From Gammaproteobacteria bacterium (lineage in GTDB: Bacteria; Pseudomonadota; Gammaproteobacteria; Nitrosococcales; Methylophagaceae): 52,994 bases of DNA. How positions within the stretch are numbered: position 1 is the first letter of the stretch; each line of letters begins with the position of its first letter. Positions 28,817 through 38,332 of this stretch are shown piece after piece. Location: the NCBI GenBank assembly GCA_014859375.1, contig JACUUH010000011.1, forward strand, positions 1-52,994, read 5' to 3'. A program made the translations under genes and the position numbers. Under the pieces are notes generated by a model. That model made no database searches and had not been told where the DNA came from. It saw only the letters and a program-made list of their open reading frames with translations.

Positions 28817-29578
28817 TTAAATATTGAATATTCTTTTACAGTTTTCAGTTGTGATTCTAGCAATGTCGTTGACTTTTTGCTGACGCAGATCGGCAACAAT
28901 ATTGGCTATGACAGCAATAGACTCTGGTGAGTTGCGTTGGCCTTGTTTGCCTTGTAACGGCATATCAGGCGCATCGGTTTCTAGGGTGATACTGGAAAGG
29001 GGTAATTGTTTAATTAAATTATGTAGTCGTGTTGCTCGTTGATAACTATACGCACCACCAATACCAAATAACATGTCTTGTTTTATGTAATTTTGTGCCT
29101 GTTGTGCGCTGCCACTAAATGCATGAACAACGCCACCTTTTACTGGGTACTGTTTTAATAAGGCGATCATTTGGTCATGCGCTTTTCGCACATGTAAAAT
29201 CACGGGCAGGTCTGCCTGTTGCGCCAGTTGTAATTGCTTTATCAGTAATTCAATTTGTGCGTTTTTATCATGATCTTTACTATAAAAATCGAGTCCAATT
29301 TCACCTATAGCAACAACTGAATGTTGAGTTAATAAATGTTCTAATGTGGCAAGATCATCAGCATGATGTTCAAGCATAAACATGGGGTGTAATCCTAAAG
29401 CAGGATGTAGCATGTCATTGTGGTCACAGAGTTCCAACAGTCTGTGCCATCGTTTGGCTGTTACGCCAGGAATAACAATATTGCTAATTCCTAATTGTTG
29501 ACAGCGTTTTAAGATCTGCCAACGATCCAGATCAAATTGTTCGAAATCAAGGTGGCAATGGCTATCAATTAAGTGCAT
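28817..29578 (-). CDS. tatD: TatD-family metal-dependent deoxyribonuclease
   Basis: A 253-residue TIM-barrel hydrolase. The metal ligands H7 and H9 are in DSHCHLD. GEIGLDFYSKD, LPVILHVRKAHD, GGVVHAFSGSA and LETDAPDMPL are the standard motifs. TatD proteins are 3'-5' exonuclease or endonuclease types with magnesium. The exact branch (TatD, YcfH or YjjV) is unclear. YjjV or YcfH is as likely by length, so the symbol is generic. It diverges from the 29618 membrane-protein gene with 39 bases between the start codons. Confidence 0.88.
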   Translation of the reverse strand: MHLIDSHCHLDFEQFDLDRWQILKRCQQLGISNIVIPGVTAKRWHRLLELCDHNDMLHPALGLHPMFMLEHHADDLATLEHLLTQHSVVAIGEIGLDFYSKDHDKNAQIELLIKQLQLAQQADLPVILHVRKAHDQMIALLKQYPVKGGVVHAFSGSAQQAQNYIKQDMLFGIGGAYSYQRATRLHNLIKQLPLSSITLETDAPDMPLQGKQGQRNSPESIAVIANIVADLRQQKVNDIARITTENCKRIFNI

Positions 29579-29617
29579 TATTAAATGCTAATATAGTCGT
29601 TGTGTAATGGGGTCATA

Positions 29618-30067
29618 ATGAAAACAATTAATCGCCAAGCTGCGGCAGCTCATGAAGTGTTGATGATGAATTTGGCTATCTTCCATTTATTATTACCTGT
29701 TGCAGCATTGAGTAGTGGCTATATGACCATTGTGCTAACCATATCATTAATCGGTTCTTTATTAATCATGTTTTACATCAATTATCGTTCACGAACAGGC
29801 CATCAAGATGATTTTGTTGCGTTGAATTGGAAGCTGGCGTGGAAACGTTGTCGTTTGTTGTTAATTAGTTATGCGATTGCAGCATTGATCATGTTATTAG
29901 GACTAGTGTTAGCGCTTATTCAGCCAGATCACGGAATGTATAGCATTATCTTGGTGGTGTTTAGTCGTATCGCAGCGGTGCCAATCGTATTGATGGTGTT
30001 AGCGTTATTTGTAATGGCAACTACGGATTTATCTCAAGCGCGTCAGGGTGTAATGGCAAAACCGTAA
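29618..30067 (+). CDS. Hypothetical inner-membrane protein
   Basis: A 149-residue protein with four predicted membrane helices (about 17-37, 40-58, 82-105 and 115-138). No motif known to me. I chose the ATG at 29618 (MKTINRQAAAAHE) because GGGG lies a few bases upstream and the ATG at 29600 gives only a short extra prefix. Its last 47 bases overlap the end of ggt on the opposite strand, so the two mRNAs would be complementary at their 3' ends. Confidence 0.7.
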   Translation: MKTINRQAAAAHEVLMMNLAIFHLLLPVAALSSGYMTIVLTISLIGSLLIMFYINYRSRTGHQDDFVALNWKLAWKRCRLLLISYAIAALIMLLGLVLALIQPDHGMYSIILVVFSRIAAVPIVLMVLALFVMATTDLSQARQGVMAKP

Positions 30068-31736
30068 TCTGTCTTATTGCTGCTTGACCTTCACCACGTG
30101 GATCACTTGCTGCTGATAATTGTTGGGTAGTTTTATCAAAAATAATGACCTGCATATTGCCGTACTGACGATCCAATGGTTTTATGTCGTGACCATAACG
30201 TTTAAGTTGGTTTAATTCATTATCAGAAAATCCGCTTGATTCAACTTGAATAGAATTTGGTGAGTATTGATGGTGGAAGCGAGGAGATCTAACAATTTCC
30301 TGTGCTGATTTATCCTCAATAAAATCCAGGATACCCAGCAAAACCATTGTAATGATCCGGCTACCACCCGGTGTACCAAGGATCATCAATTGATTGTCAT
30401 TTTCGACAAATGTTGGGGTCATACTGGACAAAGGTCGTTTGTTGGCTTCAATGGCATTAGCGGAACTACCAAGTAAACCATAAACATTTTCAGTCCCAGT
30501 TTTGGCAGAAAAATCATCCATTTCATCATTGAGCAACACACCGGTTCCGGCAGGTACAAAGCCTGAACCAAATGGATAATTAATACTCAACGTTGCTGAA
30601 ACACGATTACCATATTGGTCGATGACCGAAAAATGGGTGGTATCTTCACCTTTATTTTGATCAAGCGGCTGTGTAAATGAGCTAAGGTCACTGGCATGTT
30701 CCAAATCAATTGAAGAAGCCAGTTGTTGACTATAATTTTTTGAAATCAGCTTTTGGGTAGGGACGGCGATAAAGTCAGAATCACCCATATAACGGCTACG
30801 ATCATAATAGGCACGACGCATCACTTCGCTAATTAGATGTTTGCGTTGAACAGGATCGGCTTGTGTAAAGGGCAGTACTTCAAGCTGATTAAGCATAGAC
30901 AGTAATGCGATGCCTCCTGATGATGGCAATGCTGACGATGTAATGGTGTAACCTTGAAAACTACCTTTAATAGGTTGGCGGAGTTTGATTGTGTAATTAG
31001 CAAGATCATCCAGCGTCCAAATTCCGCCGTGTTTTTGCACGTCAGCCACTAATTTGGCAGCAATATCACCTTGATAAAAACCATCACGCCCAGATTGAGC
31101 CAGTTGACGTAAGGTGTTTGCCAAATCAGTTTGAATAAGCAGTCTATTAACGTCAGGTACGTGATTGTTATCTAAAAATATAGTCGCACTAGCAGGTGAA
31201 TCGATGAGTGCATTTAATCGGAACTGAGCGAGTTTGCGATAGTGTTCGCCAATTTTAAAGCCTGTTTCAGCATAATGAATGGCGGGTGCCAAACTTGTTT
31301 TTAGGGGTAGTTTGCCAAAATTATTGGCTAGATAATCAAGTGCAGCAGGAACCCCAGGGATCGCCGCAGCCAGAGGACCATTAAGTGATTTGGCTTTATC
31401 AAATTGTCCGTGCTGATTGAGATACATATCTTGATCGGCTTGTGATGGTGCAGTTTCGCGACCATCGACCATAACTTCAAAACCATCGTGTGCACGATGT
31501 AATAACCAAAATCCGCCACCGCCTAAGCCAGATCCTGTTGGTTCAACCACAGCTAATGCTGCACTGATGGCAACGGCGGCATCAAAAGCATTACCACCCT
31601 GGTTTAATATGTCAAAACCAGCTTGTGTTGCGAGTGGATGTGCTGTTGCTATGGCAGCTTGATGTTGTTGTGCATAACTAGTCTGGCTGATTAAGCTTGC
31701 CGTTATTAACAACAATGTCCAAATCAATTTCAACAT
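30021..31736 (-). CDS. ggt: Gamma-glutamyltransferase (glutathione hydrolase)
   Basis: A 571-residue Ntn hydrolase with a signal peptide (about 1-22, ending SYAQ), so it is periplasmic. The autocleavage site and nucleophile are at T366 in KGEDTTHFSVID, which begins the small subunit. LGGGGFWLLH, DGRETAPSQA and TPGGSRIITM match the family. It cleaves gamma-glutamyl bonds of glutathione and transfers the glutamyl group to water or amino acids. The end overlaps the convergent membrane-protein gene by 47 bases. The start follows trhO by nine bases on the same strand. Confidence 0.95.
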   Translation of the reverse strand: MLKLIWTLLLITASLISQTSYAQQHQAAIATAHPLATQAGFDILNQGGNAFDAAVAISAALAVVEPTGSGLGGGGFWLLHRAHDGFEVMVDGRETAPSQADQDMYLNQHGQFDKAKSLNGPLAAAIPGVPAALDYLANNFGKLPLKTSLAPAIHYAETGFKIGEHYRKLAQFRLNALIDSPASATIFLDNNHVPDVNRLLIQTDLANTLRQLAQSGRDGFYQGDIAAKLVADVQKHGGIWTLDDLANYTIKLRQPIKGSFQGYTITSSALPSSGGIALLSMLNQLEVLPFTQADPVQRKHLISEVMRRAYYDRSRYMGDSDFIAVPTQKLISKNYSQQLASSIDLEHASDLSSFTQPLDQNKGEDTTHFSVIDQYGNRVSATLSINYPFGSGFVPAGTGVLLNDEMDDFSAKTGTENVYGLLGSSANAIEANKRPLSSMTPTFVENDNQLMILGTPGGSRIITMVLLGILDFIEDKSAQEIVRSPRFHHQYSPNSIQVESSGFSDNELNQLKRYGHDIKPLDRQYGNMQVIIFDKTTQQLSAASDPRGEGQAAIRQITVLPLHPDALEINP

Positions 31737-31745
31737 CGTAAAGGC

Positions 31746-32744
31746 TTATTTATGGCGTTTTTTAAGTGAGGCTTGGCGCATGTTTTCCCTAATTTGTTGT
31801 TTTTTGGCACGATGCGTCGCAATGGTAATGGCGGTGTCAGCGCCAATGTGAGCTTCACCGCGTTGTTGTGCTAGTAACATTTGCTTTTCACGCTCTTTAA
31901 AACGTGCTTTTTGCTCATCGCTAGATTTGTTATAACAATGTGGACAACTGACGCCGTGCTCATAATGTTCGCTCAGTTTATCTTGTTCAGTGATGGGCAT
32001 ACGACAAGCATTACACTGATCGTAGTTACCTTTTTCCAGACTATGGTTGACGGTGACACGTTCGTCAAACACAAAACATTCACCTTGCCACAATGTTTCT
32101 TGTTCTGGCACCTCCTCAAGGTACTTTAAAATACCACCTTCGAGATGATAGACCTCTTCAAACCCCTGCTGTTTTAAGTAGGCTGTTGATTTTTCACAGC
32201 GAATACCGCCCGTGCAAAACATAGCTACTTTTTTATTTTTGTTCGGATCGAGATGTTGTTTTACATAGTGAGGAAACTCACGAAAACTTTCTGTTTGAGG
32301 GTTTATTGCATTTTTGAATGTACCGACTTGTACTTCATAATCATTGCGGGTATCGACTAGAATTACATCAGGATCACTAATTAAAGCATTCCAATCTTTG
32401 GGTTTGACATAGGTGCCTACAACCCGTTTGGGATCAATGCCTTCAACCCCCATGGTGACGATTTCTTTTTTTAATTTCACGCGAGTACGCAGGAAAGGCA
32501 TGTCATCTGTATAGGACTCTTTGTAGCTCAGTTCAGCTAGTCTTGCATCGTTTCGCAGATACATTAACAAAGCATCAATACTTTCACGACAACCCGCAAC
32601 GGTGCCATTGATACCTTCCTGGGCAAGCAATAATGTGCCTCGCACATGATTATCCAGCATAAAATCAAGTAATGGCTGCTTTATGTCTTGGAAGTTATCC
32701 AAGCTGACAAATTTATATAAAGCACATACAACAAACTTAGCCAT
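31746..32744 (-). CDS. trhO: tRNA uridine(34) hydroxylase (rhodanese-like, YceA)
   Basis: A 332-residue protein. The rhodanese-like domain (about 120-220) has the active Cys in [15 protein letters not shown]. The N-terminal acylphosphatase-like domain and C-terminal Cys-x2-Cys motifs (CNACRMP, CPHCYNK) resemble TrhO. It makes 5-hydroxyuridine at tRNA position 34 using O2, an oxygen-dependent modification shared with the TrhP pathway. It lies upstream of ggt by nine bases. Confidence 0.94.
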   Translation of the reverse strand: MAKFVVCALYKFVSLDNFQDIKQPLLDFMLDNHVRGTLLLAQEGINGTVAGCRESIDALLMYLRNDARLAELSYKESYTDDMPFLRTRVKLKKEIVTMGVEGIDPKRVVGTYVKPKDWNALISDPDVILVDTRNDYEVQVGTFKNAINPQTESFREFPHYVKQHLDPNKNKKVAMFCTGGIRCEKSTAYLKQQGFEEVYHLEGGILKYLEEVPEQETLWQGECFVFDERVTVNHSLEKGNYDQCNACRMPITEQDKLSEHYEHGVSCPHCYNKSSDEQKARFKEREKQMLLAQQRGEAHIGADTAITIATHRAKKQQIRENMRQASLKKRHK

Positions 32745-32812
32745 GGTCGGTCCTGAACATAAAAAATAATGGATAGTATTTTACGTTGAATTGAACTGCT
32801 TGTCCTAACGTA

Positions 32813-32841
32813 TTGGTAACTAACTATCTGGACAATATAAT
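32813..32841 (+). promoter_or_regulatory. Sigma-70-like promoter upstream of the 32924 gene
   Basis: TTGGTA (32813-32818) and a perfect TATAAT (32836-32841) are spaced by 17 bases. The likely start of transcription is about 75 bases before the ATG at 32924. Confidence 0.55.
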
Positions 32842-32923
32842 AAATCTGTTAACTGAGTTATGTTTAACTTACTTTTATAATGGTACAGTGAACACTGACG
32901 TATTTTCATTAGTGGAGATTCTT

Positions 32924-33349
32924 ATGATCGACGCTGACATATCAATATACGAAAATAAGCAGTGGCAACGTGATCATGCCTTATGGTCGCAAGAGGTTCG
33001 GTTCTGGCAACATGAAACTGAACGCTTGGTCGCCATGTTATACCTGATTGAACGTGCTATACCTGATCATGCTTCTTTATTGGACCAGCATATATCGATG
33101 GTTGATAAGCATGAGCAGCGAATTATCAGTTATGAGTGCTGCGGTATTGATCGATATTGCCTAGAGACGTCGCCTGATTATAAAACGCTTAAGCAACAAC
33201 TTTGTTGTCATGACGAACTGTCAAAAGTGCATGAGCAAATGCGGCTCGAACATCAAAAAATCAAGGAACTTTACAGTACTGAAATGAAAAGGTTTAGAAC
33301 CTTATTATTAAAATTACTGGAGGAATCTGAGTCATTATTTAATGACTGA
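32924..33349 (+). CDS. Hypothetical helical protein
   Basis: A 141-residue soluble protein rich in Glu, Gln and His, with predicted long helices (WSQEVRFWQHETERLVAML, QQLCCHDELSKVHEQM, HQKIKELYSTEMKRF). No family recognised. I start it at ATG 32924, preceded by GTGGAG 7-8 bases upstream, rather than at 32813, because a good promoter sits at 32813-32841. Two CC pairs occur (ECCGID, LCCHDE). It ends one base before the convergent YcbK-like gene. Confidence 0.65.
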   Translation: MIDADISIYENKQWQRDHALWSQEVRFWQHETERLVAMLYLIERAIPDHASLLDQHISMVDKHEQRIISYECCGIDRYCLETSPDYKTLKQQLCCHDELSKVHEQMRLEHQKIKELYSTEMKRFRTLLLKLLEESESLFND

Positions 33350-33350
33350 A

Positions 33351-33932
33351 TTAGCTACCCCAGTGTCGAACACGACCCGTGTCGAGATGGACAAAATCCG
33401 ATTTGGAATAATAGCCAACACCTCCTGCATCAAGGTTTAGTGCCGCTTTTCGTAAATCAGATAAATGTCTTCCTGGTAAACGGATATCTATAGCTTTACC
33501 TTGCATGTGCAAGCTTTTCTTAGCAACACCTGAACTTTGTTGATTGAGCATGGCATTGGTTTTGGGTGAGCGGTATCCAGAAATAACATGGAAAGGTTGT
33601 TTGCCATTCATTTTGTGATGAAGAATATTGAGTAAATCAATTAAATCTTTATCAATTGGCGCCATATCACCAGTGCGATGATCACGCAAAACACGATTAA
33701 TGGCATGTAATTCACTGGCTTGATAGTCACCTTCAGCCCAATAGGTTGAACTGAGACTTTCACCTGTGTGTAAATTGATTAACGATAATTTTCGTTCAGG
33801 TTGCTTAAATGCGGTGGCAAATGCATTTGGCATGATGAGGCCGGTAGTTAAACCTAGACTCATTTTAAGAAATTGACGGCGGGTATTGTGTCGTTGCGTA
33901 TGTTGTTGCAGTTGTTCACGTTCGAATTGCAT
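33351..33932 (-). CDS. Tat-exported YcbK-like peptidoglycan peptidase (DUF882, M15A)
   Basis: A 193-residue protein with a twin-arginine signal (NTRRQFLKMSLGLTTGLI, ending NAFA). The mature domain carries the M15-type zinc motif, with His in SLHMQGKAIDIRLPG and HLDTGRVRHW. YcbK/MepK of E. coli is a murein endopeptidase that cleaves DAP-DAP crosslinks made by L,D-transpeptidases. Here it stands 60 bases after an LdtD-like gene, the same pairing as in E. coli. It is followed by a one-base gap to the convergent 32924 gene. Confidence 0.88.
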   Translation of the reverse strand: MQFEREQLQQHTQRHNTRRQFLKMSLGLTTGLIMPNAFATAFKQPERKLSLINLHTGESLSSTYWAEGDYQASELHAINRVLRDHRTGDMAPIDKDLIDLLNILHHKMNGKQPFHVISGYRSPKTNAMLNQQSSGVAKKSLHMQGKAIDIRLPGRHLSDLRKAALNLDAGGVGYYSKSDFVHLDTGRVRHWGS

Positions 33933-33992
33933 ACATTTTACCCGTTAAATTTAGTGTTAATCTTATGAATTATATATAGAATTTAATTGCTA

Positions 33993-35555
33993 TTACAACA
34001 TATTAGCTATCTGTTTGTCGCGATGATAGACATCAGAAGAGAAGGAGAGTTCACCTTCTATCACTGATGCTGTGATATAGACCACATAAATTTTTAATGG
34101 TTGGGCTAATTTCTGTCCACGATTTTGATTGCTTGCAATCGTATCTAAAACAGTTTGATCTGAATCAGAATTATCTAAGCTAAAGTTTGCCAGAGCAATA
34201 GGATCTTGTACCCGAATACAGCCAGAGCTAAATGAACGATTAACTTCACTGAATAATTCTTTATGAGGAGTATCGTGTAAATAGATATCCCATTTGTTCG
34301 GAAACATAAATTTTAACCTGCCCAATGCGTTATGTTCACCAGGATCTTGTCGTAAGGTATAGGGAAAATGTCGGCTGCTAAGTGATTGCCAATCTATAGC
34401 GTAGGGATCATGTTCAATTCGTTGACCATTTTCAGTTGAAAACATACGAATGTCGTGTTGATAGAAATAGTTGAGATCCTTTTTCTGTTTTGGCAATAAA
34501 TCCAAACGCGCTAACTTTGTAGGTACATTCCAATAGGGATTAAAGACTAATCGATCAATATCACTACTAAAACTGGGTGTTTGACGTGTGGTTTGACCAA
34601 CTATGACTGGCATTTCCAGCTTTTCTTGGCCTTGTTTTACTGCTGTCAGTGAATAATTTGCCAAATTAACCAAGACATAACGTTCTCCTAAATTTTTTGG
34701 TAACCAGCGATGGCGCTCGAGCGCTACTTTTATTTGGTTGAGACGATCTGTGGCGGATACATTCATTTGTTGCCGCGTTTCAGAGCCAATAATGCCGTCA
34801 ACTTTCAAGTTATATTTTTTTTGAAAACGTTTAACGGCTTGTTGCAGTAATGGGGCATAAACATCGGTGGATAATGACTGAGATAATGTCAAATGTTCAT
34901 CTTCAAATGCTAAACGTTGCTGAATTAAAGCAACATTTGGATGAGTGTCACCAGGTTTTAATAATGGCATATCGGGAATGTCAGACCAACCACCCCGATC
35001 AACATAACGTTGATAATCTGTCAGAGCCTGGCTTAATAAACGATATTGTTCTGAATCAGGGACTACTTTATTCAGTTCTGACTTAAGGTGAGGTTGTAGT
35101 ATGGCCTGTTGTAAAAATTCAAGATTATTAAATTTGGGTTGTTCTATAAACCAACTAGGATCGGCTGATTTAGCATGTAATGTTCCATTTTGAAGATGAT
35201 CAATAAGTTTTAACAGACCATCTGATAGCACTAAATCAAAGAGTTGGGCTGTCTCTGTGTTTGTTGAGGGATTTAACTTTTGCAGTTCAGTCCAATGGTA
35301 ATCATCTCGTCTCAAACCATGTTGTGTTGCGGCCGCGATAAAATCAAGCGCGTCATGGGCATGAGAGCTAAGTTGATTTTTATCAAGCCAGAGATAATGT
35401 TGATCGCGATAAAGTGCTTTTAATATAGGTAAATTCAATTCAAGGTGTGAGCTGGGTGTGATCTGATCAAGCCAGTGATTGTTATCAGCAAACGTTGGCA
35501 AGCTGATCGTAACTATCAGTAACAATGCCAAAACTATTATCCTGCTCTGTTTCAC
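33993..35555 (-). CDS. ldtD: L,D-transpeptidase (YcbB/LdtD type)
   Basis: A 520-residue protein with a signal peptide (1-23). A peptidoglycan-binding domain lies at about 200-265 (LLKPGDTHPNVALIQQRL). The YkuD catalytic domain follows, with the nucleophile C446 in SSGCIRVQDP and a His in LHDTPHKEL. It forms 3-3 DAP-DAP crosslinks in the periplasm. It is near the E. coli LdtD organisation. The next gene, YcbK-like, probably acts on the product. Confidence 0.93.
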   Translation of the reverse strand: MKQSRIIVLALLLIVTISLPTFADNNHWLDQITPSSHLELNLPILKALYRDQHYLWLDKNQLSSHAHDALDFIAAATQHGLRRDDYHWTELQKLNPSTNTETAQLFDLVLSDGLLKLIDHLQNGTLHAKSADPSWFIEQPKFNNLEFLQQAILQPHLKSELNKVVPDSEQYRLLSQALTDYQRYVDRGGWSDIPDMPLLKPGDTHPNVALIQQRLAFEDEHLTLSQSLSTDVYAPLLQQAVKRFQKKYNLKVDGIIGSETRQQMNVSATDRLNQIKVALERHRWLPKNLGERYVLVNLANYSLTAVKQGQEKLEMPVIVGQTTRQTPSFSSDIDRLVFNPYWNVPTKLARLDLLPKQKKDLNYFYQHDIRMFSTENGQRIEHDPYAIDWQSLSSRHFPYTLRQDPGEHNALGRLKFMFPNKWDIYLHDTPHKELFSEVNRSFSSGCIRVQDPIALANFSLDNSDSDQTVLDTIASNQNRGQKLAQPLKIYVVYITASVIEGELSFSSDVYHRDKQIANML

Positions 35556-35611
35556 AGACTACACTCAGTAACTAAGTTAACTGTTATCTTCACACTTTGA
35601 ACTGGCTATGG

Positions 35612-36577
35612 TCAAGCAGCATTTAGTCGAGATTTAACTAATAACCATAAAAAGAATGGGCCGCCTAATAAGGTAGTAATGACACCAACAGGAATTTCAG
35701 CGGGTGCAATAATAGTGCGAGCTAGCGTGTCACAGACAATTAAGAAGCTGCCTCCGAATAATAATGTTGCTGGCGTTAACCAGCGATGATCACTGCCGAT
35801 AAGTAATCGGCAGATATGCGGTACCATCATTCCAATAAAACCAATAGGCCCACATAATGCAACGATAGCGCCGACACATAAGGAAGTGACAAAAAATAAT
35901 AGGTAACGAACTTGTTTAACAGCGACGCCGCGACTCAGTGCAATATCATCACCTGCCATTAATAGGTTCAGCTCACGTCTTAACCACAGAATGGTGACAA
36001 TGCATACACTAACAAAGGGGATTAATTGCACAATATCGCGATAGCCGACAACATTGATGCTGCCCATTAGCCAACGTATGATTCTGAAAGAGTCGGAGAT
36101 ATTGCTGAGATATTGAATAAATAAAATCAGGCTTGAGAAAAAGAAGTTGATGGCAACACCGCTTAATAATAAGGTTTCTGGTGAAAAACCACTACGAAAA
36201 CGACTGATTGCAAATACAATTGAAATCGCAACTAATGCGCCACTAAATGCAGCCAAACTACTACCATCAATACCCAATACACTGAAGCTTAAACCTAAAA
36301 AAACATAGCTTGCCGCCCCAAGTGAGGCACCACTGGCAACACCTAAAGTGAATGGTGTCGCCAGAGGGTTATGAAACATGGCTTGAAACACCATGCCACA
36401 GACGGCCAGCCCTGCACCTACTATAAATGCAAGCAATACGCGCGGTAATCGGATTTGCGTCAAAATTTGAGTGTAGAGTTCACTGTTATCGAAATGAATT
36501 TGTCCGATATAGGGACTGACACCAAGAGTGAAAAGCGATATTATAGTAATCGTTATTAAGACGGATTTTGCGGTCAT
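35612..36577 (-). CDS. btuC: BtuC-type ABC transporter permease (FecCD family)
   Basis: A 321-residue inner-membrane protein with about ten helices. The signature LPRVLLAFIVGAGLAVCGM and GPIGFIGMMVPHICR are typical of the FecCD permeases for cobalamin, siderophores and heme. It overlaps btuD by four bases. The cobalamin assignment comes from the periplasmic protein two genes upstream. Heme or siderophore transport is an alternative. Confidence 0.85.
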   Translation of the reverse strand: MTAKSVLITITIISLFTLGVSPYIGQIHFDNSELYTQILTQIRLPRVLLAFIVGAGLAVCGMVFQAMFHNPLATPFTLGVASGASLGAASYVFLGLSFSVLGIDGSSLAAFSGALVAISIVFAISRFRSGFSPETLLLSGVAINFFFSSLILFIQYLSNISDSFRIIRWLMGSINVVGYRDIVQLIPFVSVCIVTILWLRRELNLLMAGDDIALSRGVAVKQVRYLLFFVTSLCVGAIVALCGPIGFIGMMVPHICRLLIGSDHRWLTPATLLFGGSFLIVCDTLARTIIAPAEIPVGVITTLLGGPFFLWLLVKSRLNAA

Positions 36578-37359
36578 TTGAATTCACTCGTCAAAGCCAC
36601 TTTTGCCCCTGTCTGTGGATGAGTTGCAAACACAAATTGTTGATCATAAAGCTGATGTAATTGTTGTGTATTGATAAACTCGGTTGAATTGCCATACCAT
36701 AAGGTTTTACCCTGTTTCAGCGCTAGAATATGTTGGCTATGCTGACAGGCATGATTAAGATCATGACTGACTTCGATCACACTGATATTGTGCTGTTGAT
36801 TCAGCTCTCGTATTAAATTATGTACTTCAACCTGGTGATGGGGATCGAGAAAACTGGTGGGTTCATCCAATAACAATAGTGGTGTTTGTTGACACAACGC
36901 AGCGGCAATCATAACTCGCTGTATTTCGCCACCGCTCAAGGTGTGTATCTGCCTTTCAAGAAAGGGTGTGGAAGCCGTGATCTCAACGGCACGATCAAAA
37001 GCCTGCTGATCATTTTGAGACCAATCCGACAATGCCGAGTGATAGGGATAACGCCCCATTTTGATAAACTCATTCACGTTAAAAAACAGAGCATGACCGT
37101 GAGCCTGAGGCACATAACTAATATGTTGTGCTAATGCTTTTTGCTTGAGTTGAGATAGTGGTGTTTGATTGAGTTTTATCGAACCTGAACTAAGTGGGAC
37201 TATCGACATAATCGTTTTTAATAAGGTGCTTTTACCAGCACCATTAGGTCCGATCACACACAGATAATCACCTTTTGTCATAGCAAAACTAATATCAGAA
37301 AGCAGTGTTTTATTGGCAGTAGTAACGACCAAGTTATCAATTGCGAAAAACGCTGTCAT
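36574..37359 (-). CDS. btuD: BtuD-type ABC transporter ATPase
   Basis: A 261-residue ABC ATPase with Walker A GPNGAGKST (37-45), signature LSGGEIQRV, and Walker B LLLLDEPTSFLD. It is typical of FecE/BtuD-type vitamin B12 and iron-siderophore importers. It overlaps both the permease and the binding-protein gene by four bases, a tightly coupled three-gene set. The substrate is not decided by this protein. Confidence 0.87.
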   Translation of the reverse strand: MTAFFAIDNLVVTTANKTLLSDISFAMTKGDYLCVIGPNGAGKSTLLKTIMSIVPLSSGSIKLNQTPLSQLKQKALAQHISYVPQAHGHALFFNVNEFIKMGRYPYHSALSDWSQNDQQAFDRAVEITASTPFLERQIHTLSGGEIQRVMIAAALCQQTPLLLLDEPTSFLDPHHQVEVHNLIRELNQQHNISVIEVSHDLNHACQHSQHILALKQGKTLWYGNSTEFINTQQLHQLYDQQFVFATHPQTGAKVALTSEFK

Positions 37360-38267
37360 GGCCTTAGCTCAGTCCAATCAATTTCGGGATGAATAATCTG
37401 GGCAAACTGATCTAATAACAACATAATTCGTGGGCCAGGAATGGTAGCGTAACTTTGTTCGATAATATGGACGCGCTTATGTTGCACAGCATTAACATGA
37501 CCTAGACTCTGCCATTGTTGTTTGACCTTGGTCAGATCAGAATTATGATCATCGGCTTCTGGAAAAATATCAATAATAACCTCTGGATTAAGTGTTAATA
37601 CACCCTCGAGTGTTATTGAAGGTACTTTAGGTGTGCTCTTAGAATACACATTTTGACCACCGGCTAAATTAATCAGATCGTTATAAAAGTCGTGTTGACC
37701 TGAAATATAGATTGTTTTGACCTGTTGTTCAGCCAGACTATGGCCAATAGTGACCATAACCTTAGGGCGATTTAAGCCTTTAATTTTGCCGTTGATAAAG
37801 GCTATTTTTTGATCCATTTCAGTCACAATTTTCTGGGCTTGTTTTAAATGATCTGTTTGTTGTCCGATCTTGATAAGTGTATTTTTAATCGTTGCCAAGG
37901 TTTCATTACGCACGGTCAGTGTTTTAATATTAAGTTGTTTGAGTTGTTCGACTGCACGGGTTTGATTTTCCAGCAAAATCACTAAATCAGGTTGCAGTGC
38001 CAGAATAGCCTCAAGGTTTGGATCGAGAAAACCACCGACTTTGGGTAGCGTCTCAACCTTACTTGGATAATCACAATAATCAGATACTGCGATGACCCGA
38101 TCGCCAACGCCCAAAGCAAATAAACTTTCAGTAATGCTTGGGGCGATAGAAATAATGCGCTGTGGTGATGTTGGCTCGACAGTTGCTATCGGCGTTTCAT
38201 CTTTTGCCTGTATTACGATAAAAATAAAAATCGCAATGAATAATAATAGCGGCCAAAAATGGCGCAT
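37356..38267 (-). CDS. btuF: BtuF-type periplasmic binding protein
   Basis: A 303-residue protein with an N-terminal hydrophobic segment (about 5-20) for export. The TroA-type fold shows RIISIAPSITESLFALGVGD and DYPSKVETLPKVGGFLDPN, and DLVILLENQTRAVEQL. These resemble BtuF-like proteins that bind cobalamin. No cobalamin riboswitch is seen in the 65-base gap upstream. Operon order F-D-C. Cobalamin is the best guess, with heme or siderophores the alternatives. Confidence 0.83.
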   Translation of the reverse strand: MRHFWPLLLFIAIFIFIVIQAKDETPIATVEPTSPQRIISIAPSITESLFALGVGDRVIAVSDYCDYPSKVETLPKVGGFLDPNLEAILALQPDLVILLENQTRAVEQLKQLNIKTLTVRNETLATIKNTLIKIGQQTDHLKQAQKIVTEMDQKIAFINGKIKGLNRPKVMVTIGHSLAEQQVKTIYISGQHDFYNDLINLAGGQNVYSKSTPKVPSITLEGVLTLNPEVIIDIFPEADDHNSDLTKVKQQWQSLGHVNAVQHKRVHIIEQSYATIPGPRIMLLLDQFAQIIHPEIDWTELRP

Positions 38268-38332
38268 TTTTAGCCCCTAAATAATCGAAATTGACATTAT
38301 AATGCCTAATTAGCTTCAACAACGAGAAATCG

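Noticed and set aside
38291-38303. TTGACA and TATAAT between btuF and the HGPRT gene
   Set aside because: Only one base separates the hexamers, so they cannot be one promoter. Either could belong to a promoter with a poor partner.
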